Source of the DNA: Argentina anserina
Lineage: Eukaryota; Streptophyta; Magnoliopsida; Rosales; Rosaceae
DNA: 64,000 nt
Assembly (NCBI RefSeq): GCF_933775445.1
Contig: NC_065876.1
Span: forward strand, 22,754,001 to 22,818,000
Direction: 5' to 3'
Shown here piece after piece: positions 38,984-54,000 of this stretch. Below the pieces are notes generated by a model that did not search any database, was not told the DNA's origin, and saw only the letters and a program-made list of their open reading frames with translations. The position numbers were made by a program, and so were the translations under genes. Each line of letters opens with the position of its first letter. Positions within the stretch are counted from its first letter, which is position 1.

Positions 38984-40188
38984 TGACTGAGACTAATATA
39001 GACAATATTTTCCATTACCTTTTATCTGTAGCTCATTGAAATCATTTAACCAAACGTTAAAGAGACAGATCAATAAAACTAACAACACAGCAAGCTAAGC
39101 CGACTGGTTACCTGATCATTGCAAAGTTTGATGTACCTCCAAAATAAAAATAGAAAATGATAGATGGAAATGAGTCGAAACTAGCTTCTCAATTTGATAA
39201 CCGTTTCAAACACGTAACATCAGGGTATCAGGGTTTGCAGGATAAAGGAATCAAGTGGCAGAATAATCATGTGGACCACTTGCCGCATAGAATTGAAACA
39301 ATGGAAACATTCCGGCAGATGCTATCACACACGATGGTTGGGGTGGCTGCTTTGCTTAATGAAAAACCTGTTTAGTTGGTGACGTGTTTGAATAGAAGGA
39401 CCCTTTATCACTTTTACATTTTGCTGTAAGTTTTGTTTTACACCCTTCTAAAATAGCATTGTTTAGGATTGGAAACACTGACCTTTTCAAAATATGGATC
39501 GACAATGGGTTGTACCACAATTTGATACAGTACAGTACTATGGTATTAGATGATGCGAGCTTTTCAAGGAAATAGACTACATTGAAGATTTTGACATTCC
39601 AGTTTGCTACATATTTACCAGTTGCAAAAATGGGCGGAAATGTTGAAGTCAAGGCACTAGAATCAGTTCATTTAATTAGTTTACAGTGTGCTGCTTAATA
39701 TACATGATAAGTGATTCACTTAAGATTATCCTAAATACACTTGAGCATTGTTCACAAGATATATATATACATACTTGGAGAAAACTGTTTGCAATTTTAC
39801 AAGTTGTCAGTTGGTTTTTTTTTAGTAGTGACCACGCCTAAATTTTTTTTAATGTGAGACTATGGAGTGTCAGCTAGTCCAAACAACAAACTGAAAGAGC
39901 AGCAAGTCTATGAAAATGTAAGGCACCACATCAACCTTAAAGTCCAAGAGTATAAAGATATTTACATATGACCTCAAGCTAAATTGATCGGGATCCAACT
40001 CCAAATTGCGGTTAGTACCTGCTGACTGCTGAGCAGCATATTGAAATGTCACGCAACCTTTTCCGTTGCCACCAACTGAACAGCAGCGCCTGAGCCTTTT
40101 ACTAACCAGTAACAGTGACCGTTAAATGGTCGAATGTGATGAGTCCAAGGTAAACTGAATGCCTCTGGTCATTAATGGTCGAATGACA
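38984..40188. other. Gene-free stretch downstream of MLH1
   Basis: The right part (about 39850-40188) is probably MLH1 3' UTR. The plus-strand ORF at 39157-39375 has no recognisable relatives and is not called. Confidence 0.4.
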
Positions 40189-43100
40189 TCAGCATCTTTC
40201 AAAAATCCTGTACAGCTTTTCAAGTGAAGCAACCTACGAAAAACAAGGATATTCTCATATCAATCTCAGAAGTCAAGAATCACATGGTAAATGCAGCATT
40301 CTTATATCATTGTTGAACATGAAATAGTAAATGCAGTAATATAAGCATCATATATCCCAGCAAACTTGGAAAGGAGAAAAGATAAAGAGAGGAAATTGGA
40401 AGGTCATGCTCCTCTGTGACGCAGCCAGCCAGCATGTGGTTACACAACGACCTTGATGCATTAACAAATTAGTCCTTGATACTTAAACATAAATAGTCAT
40501 CTGAGATTTTCCGACTTGTTTCTTAAACCTCAGTTGCACCTTGAAACATGAAGACCATGTTGGAGTAATAGTAAATACGGTAATCTCCCCCCAAACAATT
40601 TATAAACTTTCAGTGAAGTGTGCATGTGAATCATGCAGTAGTACTCAGAAATCAAGATAATTAAGGGATCCAAAGAAAAATAACTTACCCGAACAAAAGT
40701 TCCATTTGTAGCCATAGAATTTGGTGGCTTAAAAAAGAGCCTCATTGATGGAAACAATACATGCTGGATTGACCATTCACGCTGTGCCCATGCAGTCTCT
40801 GCCTCTGCAACTAGTTCATGCTCGATTTCGTCATCAGTAATCATATCATCCCCAGCTGCAAACGGCAAAAGCCACTTCAATGTGCATGGGACTACTATTG
40901 AAGTGTAAAAGGATAAAGATGCAGAAGAAATGACACCCTTGTCTATCACTTTAATTTCAACTTAAAGAATAAAGTTGTTCATAACTTGATGCTTTCAGAT
41001 GTATGTAAAGCAAACTTATTCAGTTAGGCTTTACAAAAAGTGATTCTCATGAAAGGAATGAAAAATACATCCTTTCCTTACTGTCATATAAAAGAAAATA
41101 TATAACTTGCTATCCTCCATTGGATTGTCTTATCTTGTGCATTTTTATAGAAATTTCAAAAGGCCAAAAAAGAAAAAAAGAAGAAAGAAAACCAAATTCA
41201 ATCACATAATAAACATTTATTTAATGCTAGGTTATGCACCAAATTTACTCCTAATATCATAGATAATAATGCCGAGTTGCCGACTTCAAGAAAAGGTTAT
41301 GACTTAAAGAGATTTGGGTATAATAATAGACAATCAACATCAGGTGCCTCCAATACTGCACAATTCGCTCGGACCCAGGTTTTTCAAAATGACAATTTGA
41401 ATTGTTGTGCCTCTGTTCTAAGTACACTCTTCCCAGAAAGTTAGTTTAGATGTCTTATGTATTTCAGGAAGAATCCATCAAGTTTGTTGACAAGATTAGC
41501 ATGAGAATGTATAGCAAGTTTAAAACACACTCAAATCTGAGTCAACGTTTGAGAGTTGGCCACACTGTTGCACAAGTACCACCAACCCTCTATCGTATCC
41601 CTTTGAATCAATCTTGAACTATTTGGCATTCTCTCAAACCCTGTTATATCTGGACTCTTGATTTCACATTACTCAGAATTATTTACCTAAATACATATAT
41701 TTAATGAGTTGCTTTGCTTGGCTCCTGTTTCTAAAGGTTAGAGACTACAATTAAGACTTCTTTCTTCTCATAAGCCTCTCAACATTTAATTAACACCAGC
41801 ATAATTTTTCATATGTTCCAAAAAAAATCAACTCTTTAACTATTACATTTACTGAGAAAGCTTCTGCCTCAGAAAACTGTCATAAACAGATGAACATGTC
41901 CTCAAAAAGGATAAAAATCTATAATATATCTATATACTGGACCATTTAAACCACTAATCTTACACATAAGAAAACTAACAAATCATTTTAATACTACCCT
42001 GTGAACAGATATGCAGAAAAAGAATCAGGCTGTAAGCTAAAGTACTGCTCTTTACTCATAAGAAAACTAACATACCAGTACTGCAAGGGAGACTTTCTTC
42101 ATTATTCCTGAAGGACTTCCTTTTTCGGTAGAATTGCAGACCATCACCAGATGGGTTGGCTAACATAGGAGGATGCATGGCGTAAAAGTTTCCAAGTGCA
42201 GCTGAAATAACTTGTAAGCAATTTTTCTCGTCTTCCCAATCAACCTATAATATAAACAGACACCATGGTTTGCTCAACAAAAAGTAAATTTCTTCAGAGA
42301 GAAAGAAGCATGAAACTATTATCTAGACACCACTAAAGTTCACACACTTAACATGTTCTCTTGGACAAGTAAACTCACATGAACCCTTAGTTCTTAACAC
42401 GCTTTGCATATTATGAAGTACAAAGTTAATTATTACATGCTGAGTCAATTCAATGAACTATTCAGCCAGTCCAACTTTATTAGTACCAAAGACGAATGTC
42501 CCAGGCCCAATTTGACCACATTCCAACCCGCGTAATATTCTATTCAACTCAATTTTACAACATGAGGATGAATGTTGAGTAATAGAGTCCTACACTGAGT
42601 ACATTGACCTTTGTATCTCAATATACAAAAGCCTTAGGGCTTCTCGATCTATTACACATCTGTTTTAGAACACCTGAGGATATATTCCAAATGTAGGAGA
42701 AATAGGATTCAGGAGCCACACTCAAGCCAATGATACATTGTAATTAAATAACATGATAAGATTATGTGAAGGAACTTACATCGTTGGCCAAACAAAGCGC
42801 AAATTCCGGGAGACGATCCATGTCAGGTGTATATTGGTCAAGTACAACTGGAAGCCTAGACAAATTTCCATCTTTATCGATGTGAATGGAGAAGTACTCA
42901 TCTATCAGATCAGCCTTCTCTTTCAATAGTTCTGTATTCATCTGCAAAACTAAATTCTTTTAATAATAATAATAATAATAATTTTAATATTAATATTAAG
43001 CAAGGGCAGCTGAAATAAACAAGTATGACATAGTAAAAGGGCCAAGAGTTAATTTTAGATGGTAAAATATTTTATTAAACAATGTTAGGGAACAAGGACA

Positions 43101-46100
43101 AATTTAATCAACAAAGCAAAAGTTCTCTTCGTTAGCTAAGAAACAGGAGGACAAAATAGAATCCAAAGATATCTTTATAGCGTTATACATTCTTAATTTA
43201 TTTCAAAAAACAAATTTTCGAAAATCTTAACAGCCTATATACAAGACTACAGCACAGAAAAAGGGAAAACAATTTCCAATGAGAAAAGAGATCTAAAAAG
43301 CAAATCAAACAATACTTTAAAAATATTAATACGTTCGACAGAAAGCTGATATAATTAAATTTTAAGAAAGTGAGTACATTACTTCAGCAATCTTCTCATT
43401 TAGTTCATCATTCTTAGTGGGTTTGGGATCTGTGTCCCCCTCTTTCAGTGCCAGCACAATTAACTCCTTAAGCGGGGCAGGGTTGCTTAATTGTATGGCA
43501 TTGAAGTGGGCAAATCGACGTAGAACTTGCTGATACATGAGCTCTTTGCTGTAAATTTATTAGAAATTCATATATAAATGGCAAGTCAGGGGAAACAGTT
43601 TGTTATAGAAGAGGAATCATTATCAATGGAAAATACAGGCAACAAAGCACATGAGTCACGGATATGATCTCAATACAACCAAATGTGGGATGATTAGCAT
43701 TATCTATCTAACGAAGAGATGACCAAAAACTAAACTAAAATTAAAAGAAATTTCGAGAGCTTATATAAACCAATGTCTATGGATCTCAACGCAACATCAA
43801 TGTATCCTTTCTTAAGACAAAAGGAAAAAAAAATATATAAAATAGATCATAGTAGAACAAGGTGAGTCATAGGTTGTATATTCTGGGTTGGAAGAAGAAA
43901 GACCTTAGTCTTGGAGTGCTGTGATGGTCAATTTTTTCGGTGGTTAGGGTGGGAGAACTGGACAACTTTCGATGAAGAAGAAGTGGATCTTTATATGGGA
44001 ACATTTAGGTTTGGGGCTTTCTTATGGAAGTTGTTTCTTCAAAAAATTTCAGCTTACCTTATTCTACTGTTCGTTAAGTTTGAGATTGTCTGTGAATGTC
44101 AGAGCTTACAAATCCAGGAGGATCATGCTTAGGAGCTTAGGAAGAAATCCTCAAGATATTTAGACATGGATGCACAAAGGATTGTAAGCCCAAAGTTCAT
44201 CCACCCCTTCTTGTTCCAATAGTACTAATATTTATTTCCCATACAGGAGATGCAAAACTACAGACATGCAGAATTTATTGCACTACTAAGAAAGGGGACA
44301 CTAATAAATTCAGTACTTGATGCTACGAAGTAAAAGAACTAATAAACTTATCGTCTTATTAGTTATTACGACAAGTTTAAAGCAGCATGTACCTTAAGCT
44401 CACTACATTTGCAAGGTAGAGGTGAGTGTCATGCTGAAGCAATGCAAAAACGTCATCTGCCATTCCAATATACGTGCAGTGTCTCACAATGTCTAGCATA
44501 CCTACAAAAGGAAAAGCCTAAGTAACAGATATCCAGTAGCTACAGAATAAATGCTTCGACCATATGACAGACCAGAATAAAAAGTAAAAAGTAAAATAAA
44601 ACTAAAAAGTAAAATAAAATTAGAGTACCAGAATGACAATTGCTATCAATTTCAGCAACAAGCTCTTGAATGCTAGTTAGATCAGCAGTTTCCTTTGGGT
44701 TCCTTCTTTGTCTAACAAACGATCTATCAAGAAAGTATACAGAGGTAAATTAATATACATATGTTATATGAAGTTAAGAAGTTAAAAAGCTTCTTACGTA
44801 GCAGATGAAAAGTTATAAGAAAAAACCTTAAAAAACAGAAGTACGATGGAATAATCAATCAAAGAAAATAAGAAACCTAACAACCTCCCAGTCAGACAAA
44901 CCACATCAAGCATAGCACAGCAAAGTCAATAAAGACTAGAAAAAATGACTGAACAAACAGATAATATTTTACATTATAATCAAGATTGAAATATGAAAAC
45001 AACAGAAACATGCACTTTAAAGTCATTACCCCTTGTATTTCGGGAGTCTAACCACTTTGACAAACACAACCAACAAAATTTACAATTACATATTACGATG
45101 GTGTCTAGAAAAAACGTTGAGAAAGGATAAAGAGTATCATTTGATCATAGGCCAATAAACCAGATGCTTCTTTTGTGAAGGATAATTACAAGTGACAGCG
45201 ATGTTTCAGATGGTTACGCACCTCGGTTACCCAATTTAACCCAACATTTACAGCGGTATTTGCACGAGTGTTCTCTCAACATCCACAGTTGAACACACCA
45301 AGTCTGTTGTTAAGCAATGCTCACCCATGCAAAGATGATATTAGTTCCATTCCAGCAAATCCGTATTCTTTTGTTTCTCTTGCTGTGTTAAACACAATTT
45401 AGTTTTGTGTCATTCAAATCCTATTGAGCTATCCTTCTTGGTTAACCTAAATCTAGTGACCGAAGTCTTGATCAATATATTACTTACATTTTCAATATTA
45501 ATAAAGCAAGCTGAAGCCATTCAAACAAATAGCAAAATATAAACTAACCAAGCCCAAGAGGAAAGTTGACAGGAGAAGTGGTAGTTGTCGGTGACAATAT
45601 TAGCCCAATTAATCAATTGGAAATGTCATAAACTAACCCAAGTCTTACAATGTAATTGTAACATAACCATTGTTGGAGGAATCAAGGTGGCTGGGTATGT
45701 TACTCACAATGGTATGCCCATTCATAAAGGCATTCATGCTTAATATGTTTGAAACTTGTTTTGAAGATGGGTTTGACTTGAAGTTTTAGTCATAAGACAG
45801 ACCAGTTCCAACAGCTCTATCAGCCTGAAATAGAATTTCCAAGTCTTTTCACATGCTACTGACAACAGAAAGAGGACTAACAAGTGCAGCTATTTAAAGA
45901 GGTACATGACAGTTCAAGATTAAGAATTGTACCTAACAGCTGTCAAGCTAGTATTCTTAACAAGATGGCCATGAGGCTACTGACAACAGAAAGAGGACTA
46001 ACAAGTGCAGCTATTTAAAGAGGTACAGTACAGTTCAAGATTAAGAATTGTACCTAACAGCTGTCAAGCTAGTATTCTTAACAAGATGGCCATGAGGCTC

Positions 46101-49100
46101 TGCTTGCAAGTAAACATGCAACCTTCCAGCAGGATCCAATGAATCTGTTCTGACCATTTTATTCACTGGAACCTTTTGTGATTTTGACCCTGTTTAAAAT
46201 GCCTCTGAATTTTAGCGTTGGTAAAAATACCAGAAAAAGAGTATAATGTACATACAGAACAATATCATGCAAATATGAGAGAAGCAATCATAAGATAGAC
46301 ATTCTAAATGAATAAAACCTGACTGACCAGATGGCAAAGGATTTCTATTTAAATCCTTCCTGAAAATCATTGGGCTGGAAGAAGATGGTTCAACTGTCTG
46401 CATCAAGTATGACAGAAGTTACCACAAAAGGGCACATTTGATGGCAATATTCATTTGGCACATACAATATGGTAGAAAAAAGATACACATTTGACCCATT
46501 AACTTTACTAAGATGGTAGAAAATGTTTTTTCCTGACCTTTGTCCAACCATAAGACCCTCCATTATTTCCACTATACAAGCAAAGTTCAACTCATGATTA
46601 TCGCAATCATTTTTTGCATATTCTACTATACCTGCTCCTGAAATATTTGAGTCTCATTGGAGCTTCTCAATCTTGATTCCACCACTGACTGTATCTTCTC
46701 AATTATAACTTCCTGATTCAGAAGACTCACCTGCGTATCAACAAACTAATTTAGTACGTATTTAGATTTATATTGGTGGTTTAAGAATTTGAAGGAAAAA
46801 TGTTTAAACACCAAATGTTGCAATACAAAATTGAGGATTAAATATTTTAAGAATAAATAAATAACGAAAAACAAAGCTGACAATCTTTTGATATCTCAAA
46901 AATTAGTCAAATAAGACCAAGGTGTTCAGCAGAGAGAAGATTCCTTGGACAATCTGTGGATAGTCAGCAGATAACTAATTAGATTAGTTCTTACACAATG
47001 AATGTACATTGACAAACAAAATTGCTCGTATAGAGTATCAGATCAAATGTATTTGAAGTTATAGAACAGCTTAAATAAGATGGCATGCCATCTCCATTTC
47101 ATCATGTTTATTAAACACATCTTATTTATATATGATATAGTAAAGGCCAATGATTTGATGTGAGATTTGAATTTTACATTTTGATTCCACAATTTCACAA
47201 AAAAACATGCCAGGTAGGTAAAACCGTAGTGTCATAATTTGCTAGTGTTCATTGCCAGGTAACTAAATATAGATGAGAGATATCCATCAGATCACGTTAA
47301 TCGCAGGAGACCACCAAAGCTAGGATACACTTGGTACATCACTACTTTCCTGGCTACTTTCCAGACATTCAGACAAGGGAAAAATCAAAATTAGGAACAA
47401 ACAACATATACCTCTCTCTTTGTCGGGTGAACATTCACATCAACATGTTCAGGTGGTAATACAATTGACATGTATATGAAGGGTTTTGATGCTTTAGGCA
47501 ATGTAGCTGCATAAACAATTTCTAGAGCTCTCTTCAATGCAGTGCAATCCACCAATCTATCTGTGTTTCAAATAGAATTCAAACAAAAAAGAATTATAAA
47601 TAATATGTAAACAATGAGTGACCTTTACCATCAGTATATAAATTCAGCCAAAAGGTCCAATCTGAACCCTAAGCATACAATCTGATCACTCATATAAAAT
47701 AGAACTTCAGTTCTTTTCCAATCAACTATTATTCTATTATCATCTCTTCCCCTACATCCAATCTCACAAAGAAGTTTCTCCGTCCTTTGTCAGTTACCAT
47801 ATGATACCAAACTTCAACTTCGATTAATAAATGAAAATTAAGGGCGTGATTGACGAGAAACTATAACAGATAATTGATAACAAGTACAGTAGAGATGGAG
47901 GTTTGGGTTAGGCCCAGTTGGCTATCTTAAAAAGGGATCTGTATCTTTATGGTCTGAAAAGCCAGCTGCTTACCTAATCTGACCCCCTTAATAGCAGGGT
48001 AGTTTTTTCTTTTAAAAAAGAATCAGCTTTCTTTTTATTGAATAACAACAGTGATTTAGAACTTACTTTCAATTTATAGTTTTAGTAACTTTGTAATCGA
48101 AAGCTTCTGTTGAAACGACATCAAAATTGTTCATACCGTTTATGAAAAGCACCATAGTTATCTTCTTTGCAACATATTCAGAATTGGAGATAAAGCCATC
48201 CATCTGGAAAACTGAGCTAGACGGGTCCATGTCTGAAGCTTCTACTTTCATCAGACTGCGGGCAACTGACACCCCATAAACAGAACGAATCGCGTCAATT
48301 CTTGATAATGTGGCAACAGAACTAACATCTGCTCTACCGGCTCCATGCTGATAAATGTGGAATGATTTACCATATCAAAAAAAGCTCTACTAATGATCTT
48401 ATACATGTTCTTTGTCATGCCAAAGCTTTTGTAAAAAATGCGTAAGACGCATACTAGTATATTAAATTAGTGAAACACTTTGATGTCGAATTACCTTTCT
48501 GCAGGAGAAGCTAACATTTGTGTGATGAATGGCCAAGCGGCTTAACAAATCAACAATCTTGGAATAATCATCGGCTGAATTCTGCAGATTCTTTTTCCGG
48601 GCAGACATGTTATAGAATAAGTTCTCAATCTGAAAGAACATAACAACTTAATCAAAACCTTGACCAAATTTTATCACATTGCACAAGTGGAAAGAAAAAA
48701 GAAACAGACTAATTTCGTTCCGTGTCGTTGACATTTCCCTACTTCAGTGGTTTCAAATTGTTTATACAGTAAATTGTTACGACAGCTCAGATTGCTTATA
48801 AATGAGTTTCATACCATTATCTGTGTTCCTTTAACGGCAGCACACGCCTTTGGCTCATTCTCCATGACTCCATCTTTATAAGAGACCCTAAATGTACCAA
48901 CAAACCACATTTTCAAGACTACATTGTAACACCAACAAAGCCAATGACAAACCGAAAAGCCCATTTAATTCCAAACTGTATATTTCTTCCTAGAAAATAA
49001 AAACAAAATTGCCTCAAGAAAATACACACAGAACTTTCGTCGAACACTTAATGTGCATATACCTGTAGCCATGCAGCTGTCCTTTGGTGATCGTCGTCAC

Positions 49101-49553
49101 CGTCACATGAGCCACATACGTCATACTGGCCAGAGCTTCACCTCTGAACCCCATGGACTTGATGGACTGCAAGTCCTCAAACGACGACAATTTCGACGTC
49201 GTGTGCCGCTCACACAGTATCGGCAAGTCCTCATACTACAGTAGAGTGCGAATTTCCACAATCAGAATAGTGATTTTTAACATTCCAGCGAGAATCAGAG
49301 AGAGAGAGAGAGTTTGGTGACTTACTCGGATTCCGTGGCCGTCGTCGGAGACTTGGATGAGTTTGAGGCCGCCGTCCTTGACGACGACGTTGATGGAGGA
49401 GGAGAGAGCGTCGAGGCTGTTCTCGACGAGCTCCTTGACGGCGGAGACGGGGCGTTGGATGACCTCACCGGCGGCGATTCGGTTGACAACGGACTCGTCT
49501 AGGCGGTGGATTTTGGGTGGCTCCGTCGTCACTTGCGCTTCTTCTACTTCCAT
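40189..49553 (-). CDS. MLH1: DNA mismatch repair protein MLH1, 16 exons
   Basis: MutL-family ATPase. In the nucleus it pairs with PMS1 or MLH3 to act after mismatch recognition, and in meiotic crossover formation. Minus-strand exons: 49553-49326, 49235-49063, 48887-48815, 48629-48495, 48347-48137, 47560-47412, 46730-46632, 46397-46328, 46189-46054, 44723-44629, 44501-44393, 43548-43383, 42941-42780, 42244-42076, 40855-40689 and 40233-40189. All are GT-AG and in phase, for 728 residues (Arabidopsis MLH1 has 737). ATPase motifs are visible: [31 protein letters not shown]. The C-terminal dimerisation part ends with the conserved FERC. The start MEVEEAQ is the first ATG in frame. After NSLDA this protein has Leu where bacterial MutL has Gly; plant proteins vary there. 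Exon 9 has a partly duplicated 3' end (see findings). The gene looks intact. Confidence 0.97.
42962..42981. repeat. (TAA)n microsatellite in an MLH1 intron
   Basis: About seven TAA units, 20 bases upstream of exon 13 on the coding strand, within the intron's 3' part. Length variation here could touch the branch-point region. Confidence 0.85.
45856..46097. repeat. 121-bp tandem duplication across the MLH1 exon 9 / intron 9 border
   Basis: 45856-45976 and 45977-46097 are almost identical; the clear difference is TACATGACAG against TACAGTACAG. The right copy contains the last 44 coding bases of exon 9 and its donor (exon end 46054). The left copy repeats that coding piece and donor (end at about 45933) inside intron 9. 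Confidence 0.93.
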
Positions 49554-51087
49554 TTTATTCCGACTCTCCGTTTTCGCCGTCTCAGACTCCACACCACCCG
49601 CCTTTTTAGTGCGTTATGAAAATGCTCACGTGCCAGCCCGATTTTTTTTTTATGTAATTGAATTTAGTCCTTAAAATTAAATCGATGAAGACAACTCGAT
49701 CGTTATGGAAGATATTTTAAAATCAACGAAACTAATGCTTCAAAGAGGAAACTAGAATTCAAAAGAATGAAAAAACGATTACATAATTGAGTCTACTATT
49801 ACAACTTTAATGACTAAATGACAACTTTTAATACTAATATTACTATTTTAACGACTCAAGTGTTAAAATAAATTTCATAACTTTAAAAATTCAAGTACAC
49901 CTTTGAGGATAATAATACTACGTTGATGACTGATACAATAAAGTTGATGCATACTACGAATACGTTAATTTCCATCTAAATCCACCATATATTTGGATTA
50001 TTTTCGATTAGTTTGAGCATGAGGTATTTCAAAGGGAAGGATGGGAAGCTAGCTAGTACGGCCTCGGAGGTTGAATTGTGCAAATTAGGTTTGAAATCAC
50101 AAACATCATCACCTGCTTGTTCGTTGCTAATCAAGGGAGTTGATGACTACATATTCAAGTTGGTGTCATTACTCGGTGGATATGCTGGGAAAAAATTCAA
50201 GCTCCTCCTCAGTTTGGCGTACCAAGAAACGAAGACTGAAGGACTCTCATCGATCAGATGAAGCTGATTTGGGAACACAACATCAGCTTTGTACATTCAT
50301 TCTGCATATGGATGATACTTTGCACCAAGGAACCTTCACTGATCAAAGAAGAATGCAATGGGAGCTTGAGGACTTTTAAGCTCAAGGGATAGAGGGTGCC
50401 TAAGATCTTGGAGTTTAGACTATCCTCAGCTCAATAATTATATACTGTAAGCACCATTTATATTACCGGTTGAGTTTCAATTCATTATTCATAGATGCAT
50501 AAGGGGTTTTAGATAATCATCCAAGCAAACCAATCCTAGATCTAGCTAGGTGATTTTACCTCAAAACCTTCAGATGCACCATAAGGGATGCTACATATCA
50601 CACTAGCAGGAACTCTTTCCCTTACCCCTTGGGATTTACCCCGACAAAGGCCAGCGGCCACGTATCATTTTGTATTTCCTAATTCTTTAAAGTTTAAACT
50701 TAGTCCTATTTCCATAAATCTTTTGAGACACTTCCTAGAAAACAAAAAAGAAGTCCTCCATTCAGATTTAACGAAATGAGTGACAGCACTTGCACCTGAT
50801 CTTCACCCGCTACTGGTTCTAATTTCTAAATTTTGTTTCTCAGCTAATATGAAGAATTGCCGAACAAGTATATAATTAGTGTTAGTCTGAAAATGCAAAA
50901 CGTCAAACGTATTATGGATGCTTACTGATTTAACATATGAAATAAATTCTAGTTAATTGAACATACAATTTTACAGACAATGAACAAATTGTCAAATCCT
51001 ACGTATTTATCAATCTAGACTAAAACCTCTTAGTATTTAGAACTCAAAGGTGTCCCCAGTCGTTAAAATTGTCTGACTGCGAACAGC
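49554..51087. other. MLH1 promoter side and intergenic stretch
   Basis: The first 100 bases upstream of MLH1 are GC-richer and should hold its core promoter; no TATA box is evident. A weakly coding-like stretch at 50022-50390 on the plus strand (GKDGKLASTASEVELCKLG in one frame, then SSSVWRTKKRRLKDSHRSDE in another) may be a decayed gene fragment of unknown type. The rest is AT-rich. Confidence 0.4.
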
Positions 51088-54000
51088 TTAAGAACCCCCA
51101 TGGCGTCGATAGAGTACCGACCGATAAATGGTAGCGATGTGGAGGAAGACCACGAGTACAATGAGGAGATCATCCAAGAGACCGACTATACCAAATATTG
51201 CTGCAAGAATTATGTTATTATAGTAAATTAGCAATACTGAAAGCAACTCACAGATAATAAATATCTAAACCAAATGTAGTAAAGATCATCAGACACACCT
51301 TCTGGAATAAAGTCAACAGGACTGAGTACATAGGCACCACTTAGTATCATCTGCACATTTATAGGAAGGGTCATTGTCTATTTACTGTCAAATTCAACTC
51401 AATCCATATGACAAAAAGAGGTTATGAAGAGGCAAAACTACAGATCAAACAAATAGTACTAAAATATAATGTAATATCATCGAGATCCACATGTCAATCA
51501 CTTTTCTTAGAATTTCCTAATTAAAGGACTCTTCAAAGCTACAAAGTTATATAAGGCTTTTGTCTAGCTCCTAAAATAAACTCTCGAACAATGACCATCT
51601 ACTAAAATGTTGGTACCCACCCTGCCCAAAATATTTCTATAAGGCAGTAAAACGATCTTGTGGTACATCTCTCTAAAGCCGAAACCCAAGCCACACATAT
51701 TAGCATGTGTAGTTGCAAATAAGGAAAGCCACATCCCCAAAAGGGCTCTTGAGAACAAATAATTATTCATACCAGCCAACCTGCTTGTAGGATAATTTTA
51801 CTCAAACTTGGAGAACAAACTTTGTACAGTCTGGGCGAGACCAAAAGACGGCCTCATTTCTAATGACTTTACTGCATGTCTAAAGCTGCACAGATGTTAT
51901 ATATAGACGTGAACCAAGTTAGACAACTAGACAGAAATCCTTTGATCCCATGCCACTTTCCACTATACACTACAATTTTTTTTTTTTTTCTGAGAGTGCC
52001 AATATTCCAGGAGGAAATTGATTACAAAGTCGACCTTAGAGGCAAACCTCATGGAAAAGATAATTGCCCCATTGTACTTCATTCTTGATAATATTTCCTG
52101 ATAACATCTTCCATCTTACATTTTATATCTTGTCTGGTATAACGCAGGAGTTTCTTATAACCAAAAAGAGATGATAAATGGATACTGATAACTTGGTGTG
52201 GTATATGTAAACACTCGGGCGTCTGTGTAAGTAAAAGATTGAAAACATATAAGAAAATTGATTGCATATTAGTGTCGTTCACTTAACTGCAATAATGACA
52301 CGAGCCCTTATAACAAGGGGAAGTGATCTATGGGGATCCAATACTTCTCGTAATAGCCTCCGCAACAGAAATGGAAGGTCTTGCATTCTCTGTGGAAAAA
52401 AGACATGACATCAATTTCTGGTGTGAAATGCATAAAAAATGTCCATACAAAAATGTGTCAGAGAGAGAGAGAGAGAGAGAGAGATGCATAATACTACTCC
52501 ACCACTGTCAAATATCAAAAACAGTTTGACAGACACAATCGAATAGGCATAATGGTAGTTCGTGCACAAACATAATAATCTTCCAGGGGAGATAAATTTA
52601 CACCAGCTTTCACAAACCACACTCCCTTTGGCGTTTGTGTTGATATTACAGAACTAACCTAGCTTTTTCTGTCTTGTCTTTCTTGACCGTCTCTTCAACT
52701 CTTCGTTTTCTCCTTCTCGCTCCCTTTAATCATCTTCCTATCAATTGAATTTCTTGTTGTTCCTTAAATCTTCCTACCAAATTATATCTCATCTAAATCA
52801 ATGTATTTATTTTTTTTTTTTATCTTAGCTGCAATATTTTTTCCTTATTTTTCATGATAACATAAACATGTGTATCTACCAAGGAAGGTAATACAGATGT
52901 GAGAAGGTGAGTACCTGAATGAGTCCTCTGGATTGACCTCCAAAATAGCGATTATACGTTTCAATCTTGCGTAGAATTTCAGCCACCTCAGGCGTATTAC
53001 GTTGCCTCAATGAAGCCTCAGTTGGAACCAGCAAATTTATCTGGCGGCGACAGAGAGGGCATTTGCAAGGCTGAAGAGCTGATCCATGATCCCAAACAAG
53101 CATAATACATCTACCTGGGGAAGGACACAATGATGCATTATTAGTTTATTTGAATTCAACACATAACATTATACATACTATATATTACATCTGATAGAAT
53201 TGTGATACTTGGAGCTTGCTATAAAGCAAAAATGATGGTGCTACTTATCAAACAGCCATTATCCTCTATTTGATCCTTACTAATGTGATATGCAGTTGAA
53301 GAAAATGATTCTTATTGATTCAATTGCAATTACATGCCTTACAATATATGGGAATCAGTATGGGCTATTTACAGAAAGCAATAAAGGTGTAATAACAACA
53401 AATATCTAAACTGATGCATGATCAAACAGCAGTAGCAAGGTGTATGCATAATCAAAGTAATTACACCTATATCAGATCATCTAATTGAGCAGATTGTGGG
53501 AGTGATTGAATCTCTTTAACAGCAGTATACAATAAATGTACAATTCATCATTGAGAAAGTGTGTTAAAGATATGGGAATTCTTAGATTTCCATAGTCCAT
53601 AACAAGAAATGGCGAAAACGAAACACTCAATGAAAAAGAACGTAACTGTATGCATGATTATAGATATCTCCATAATGAAGACTGACCCTCTTCCTACTTC
53701 CCCCATTTCTTATGTGTTTTAGAAATGAAATTCATCAGTCTCATTACTCACATCATTGGTCTTTTTTCGATATAATTTAAACAAACATAAAAGCATTTCC
53801 CTCCAGCTCCTCGAACAATCTAAAATTTAGCTAGTCAAGATTCATCTTTTCTAAACATTATAATTGCAAAGTATTTTTGCACAATATAACCCAATAGTAT
53901 ACAGGACGAAACCTCTTGTTCAAAATTTTATAAGTTCATACAGAGATCAAGGCATGTAGTAACTTTTCAAGTATTTGTCCTTGGTATGAATGCAGGAACT

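Noticed and set aside
43911..44132. Plus-strand ORF inside an MLH1 intron
   Set aside because: No family likeness and no splice or promoter signals; chance open frame.
49314..49674. Plus-strand ORFs opposite MLH1 exon 1
   Set aside because: The minus strand encodes the conserved MLH1 ATPase motifs here; the plus frames are shadows.
50013..50379. Two overlapping plus-strand ORFs between MLH1 and the RING gene
   Set aside because: Weakly coding-like but no recognisable domain; noted only as a possible gene fragment.
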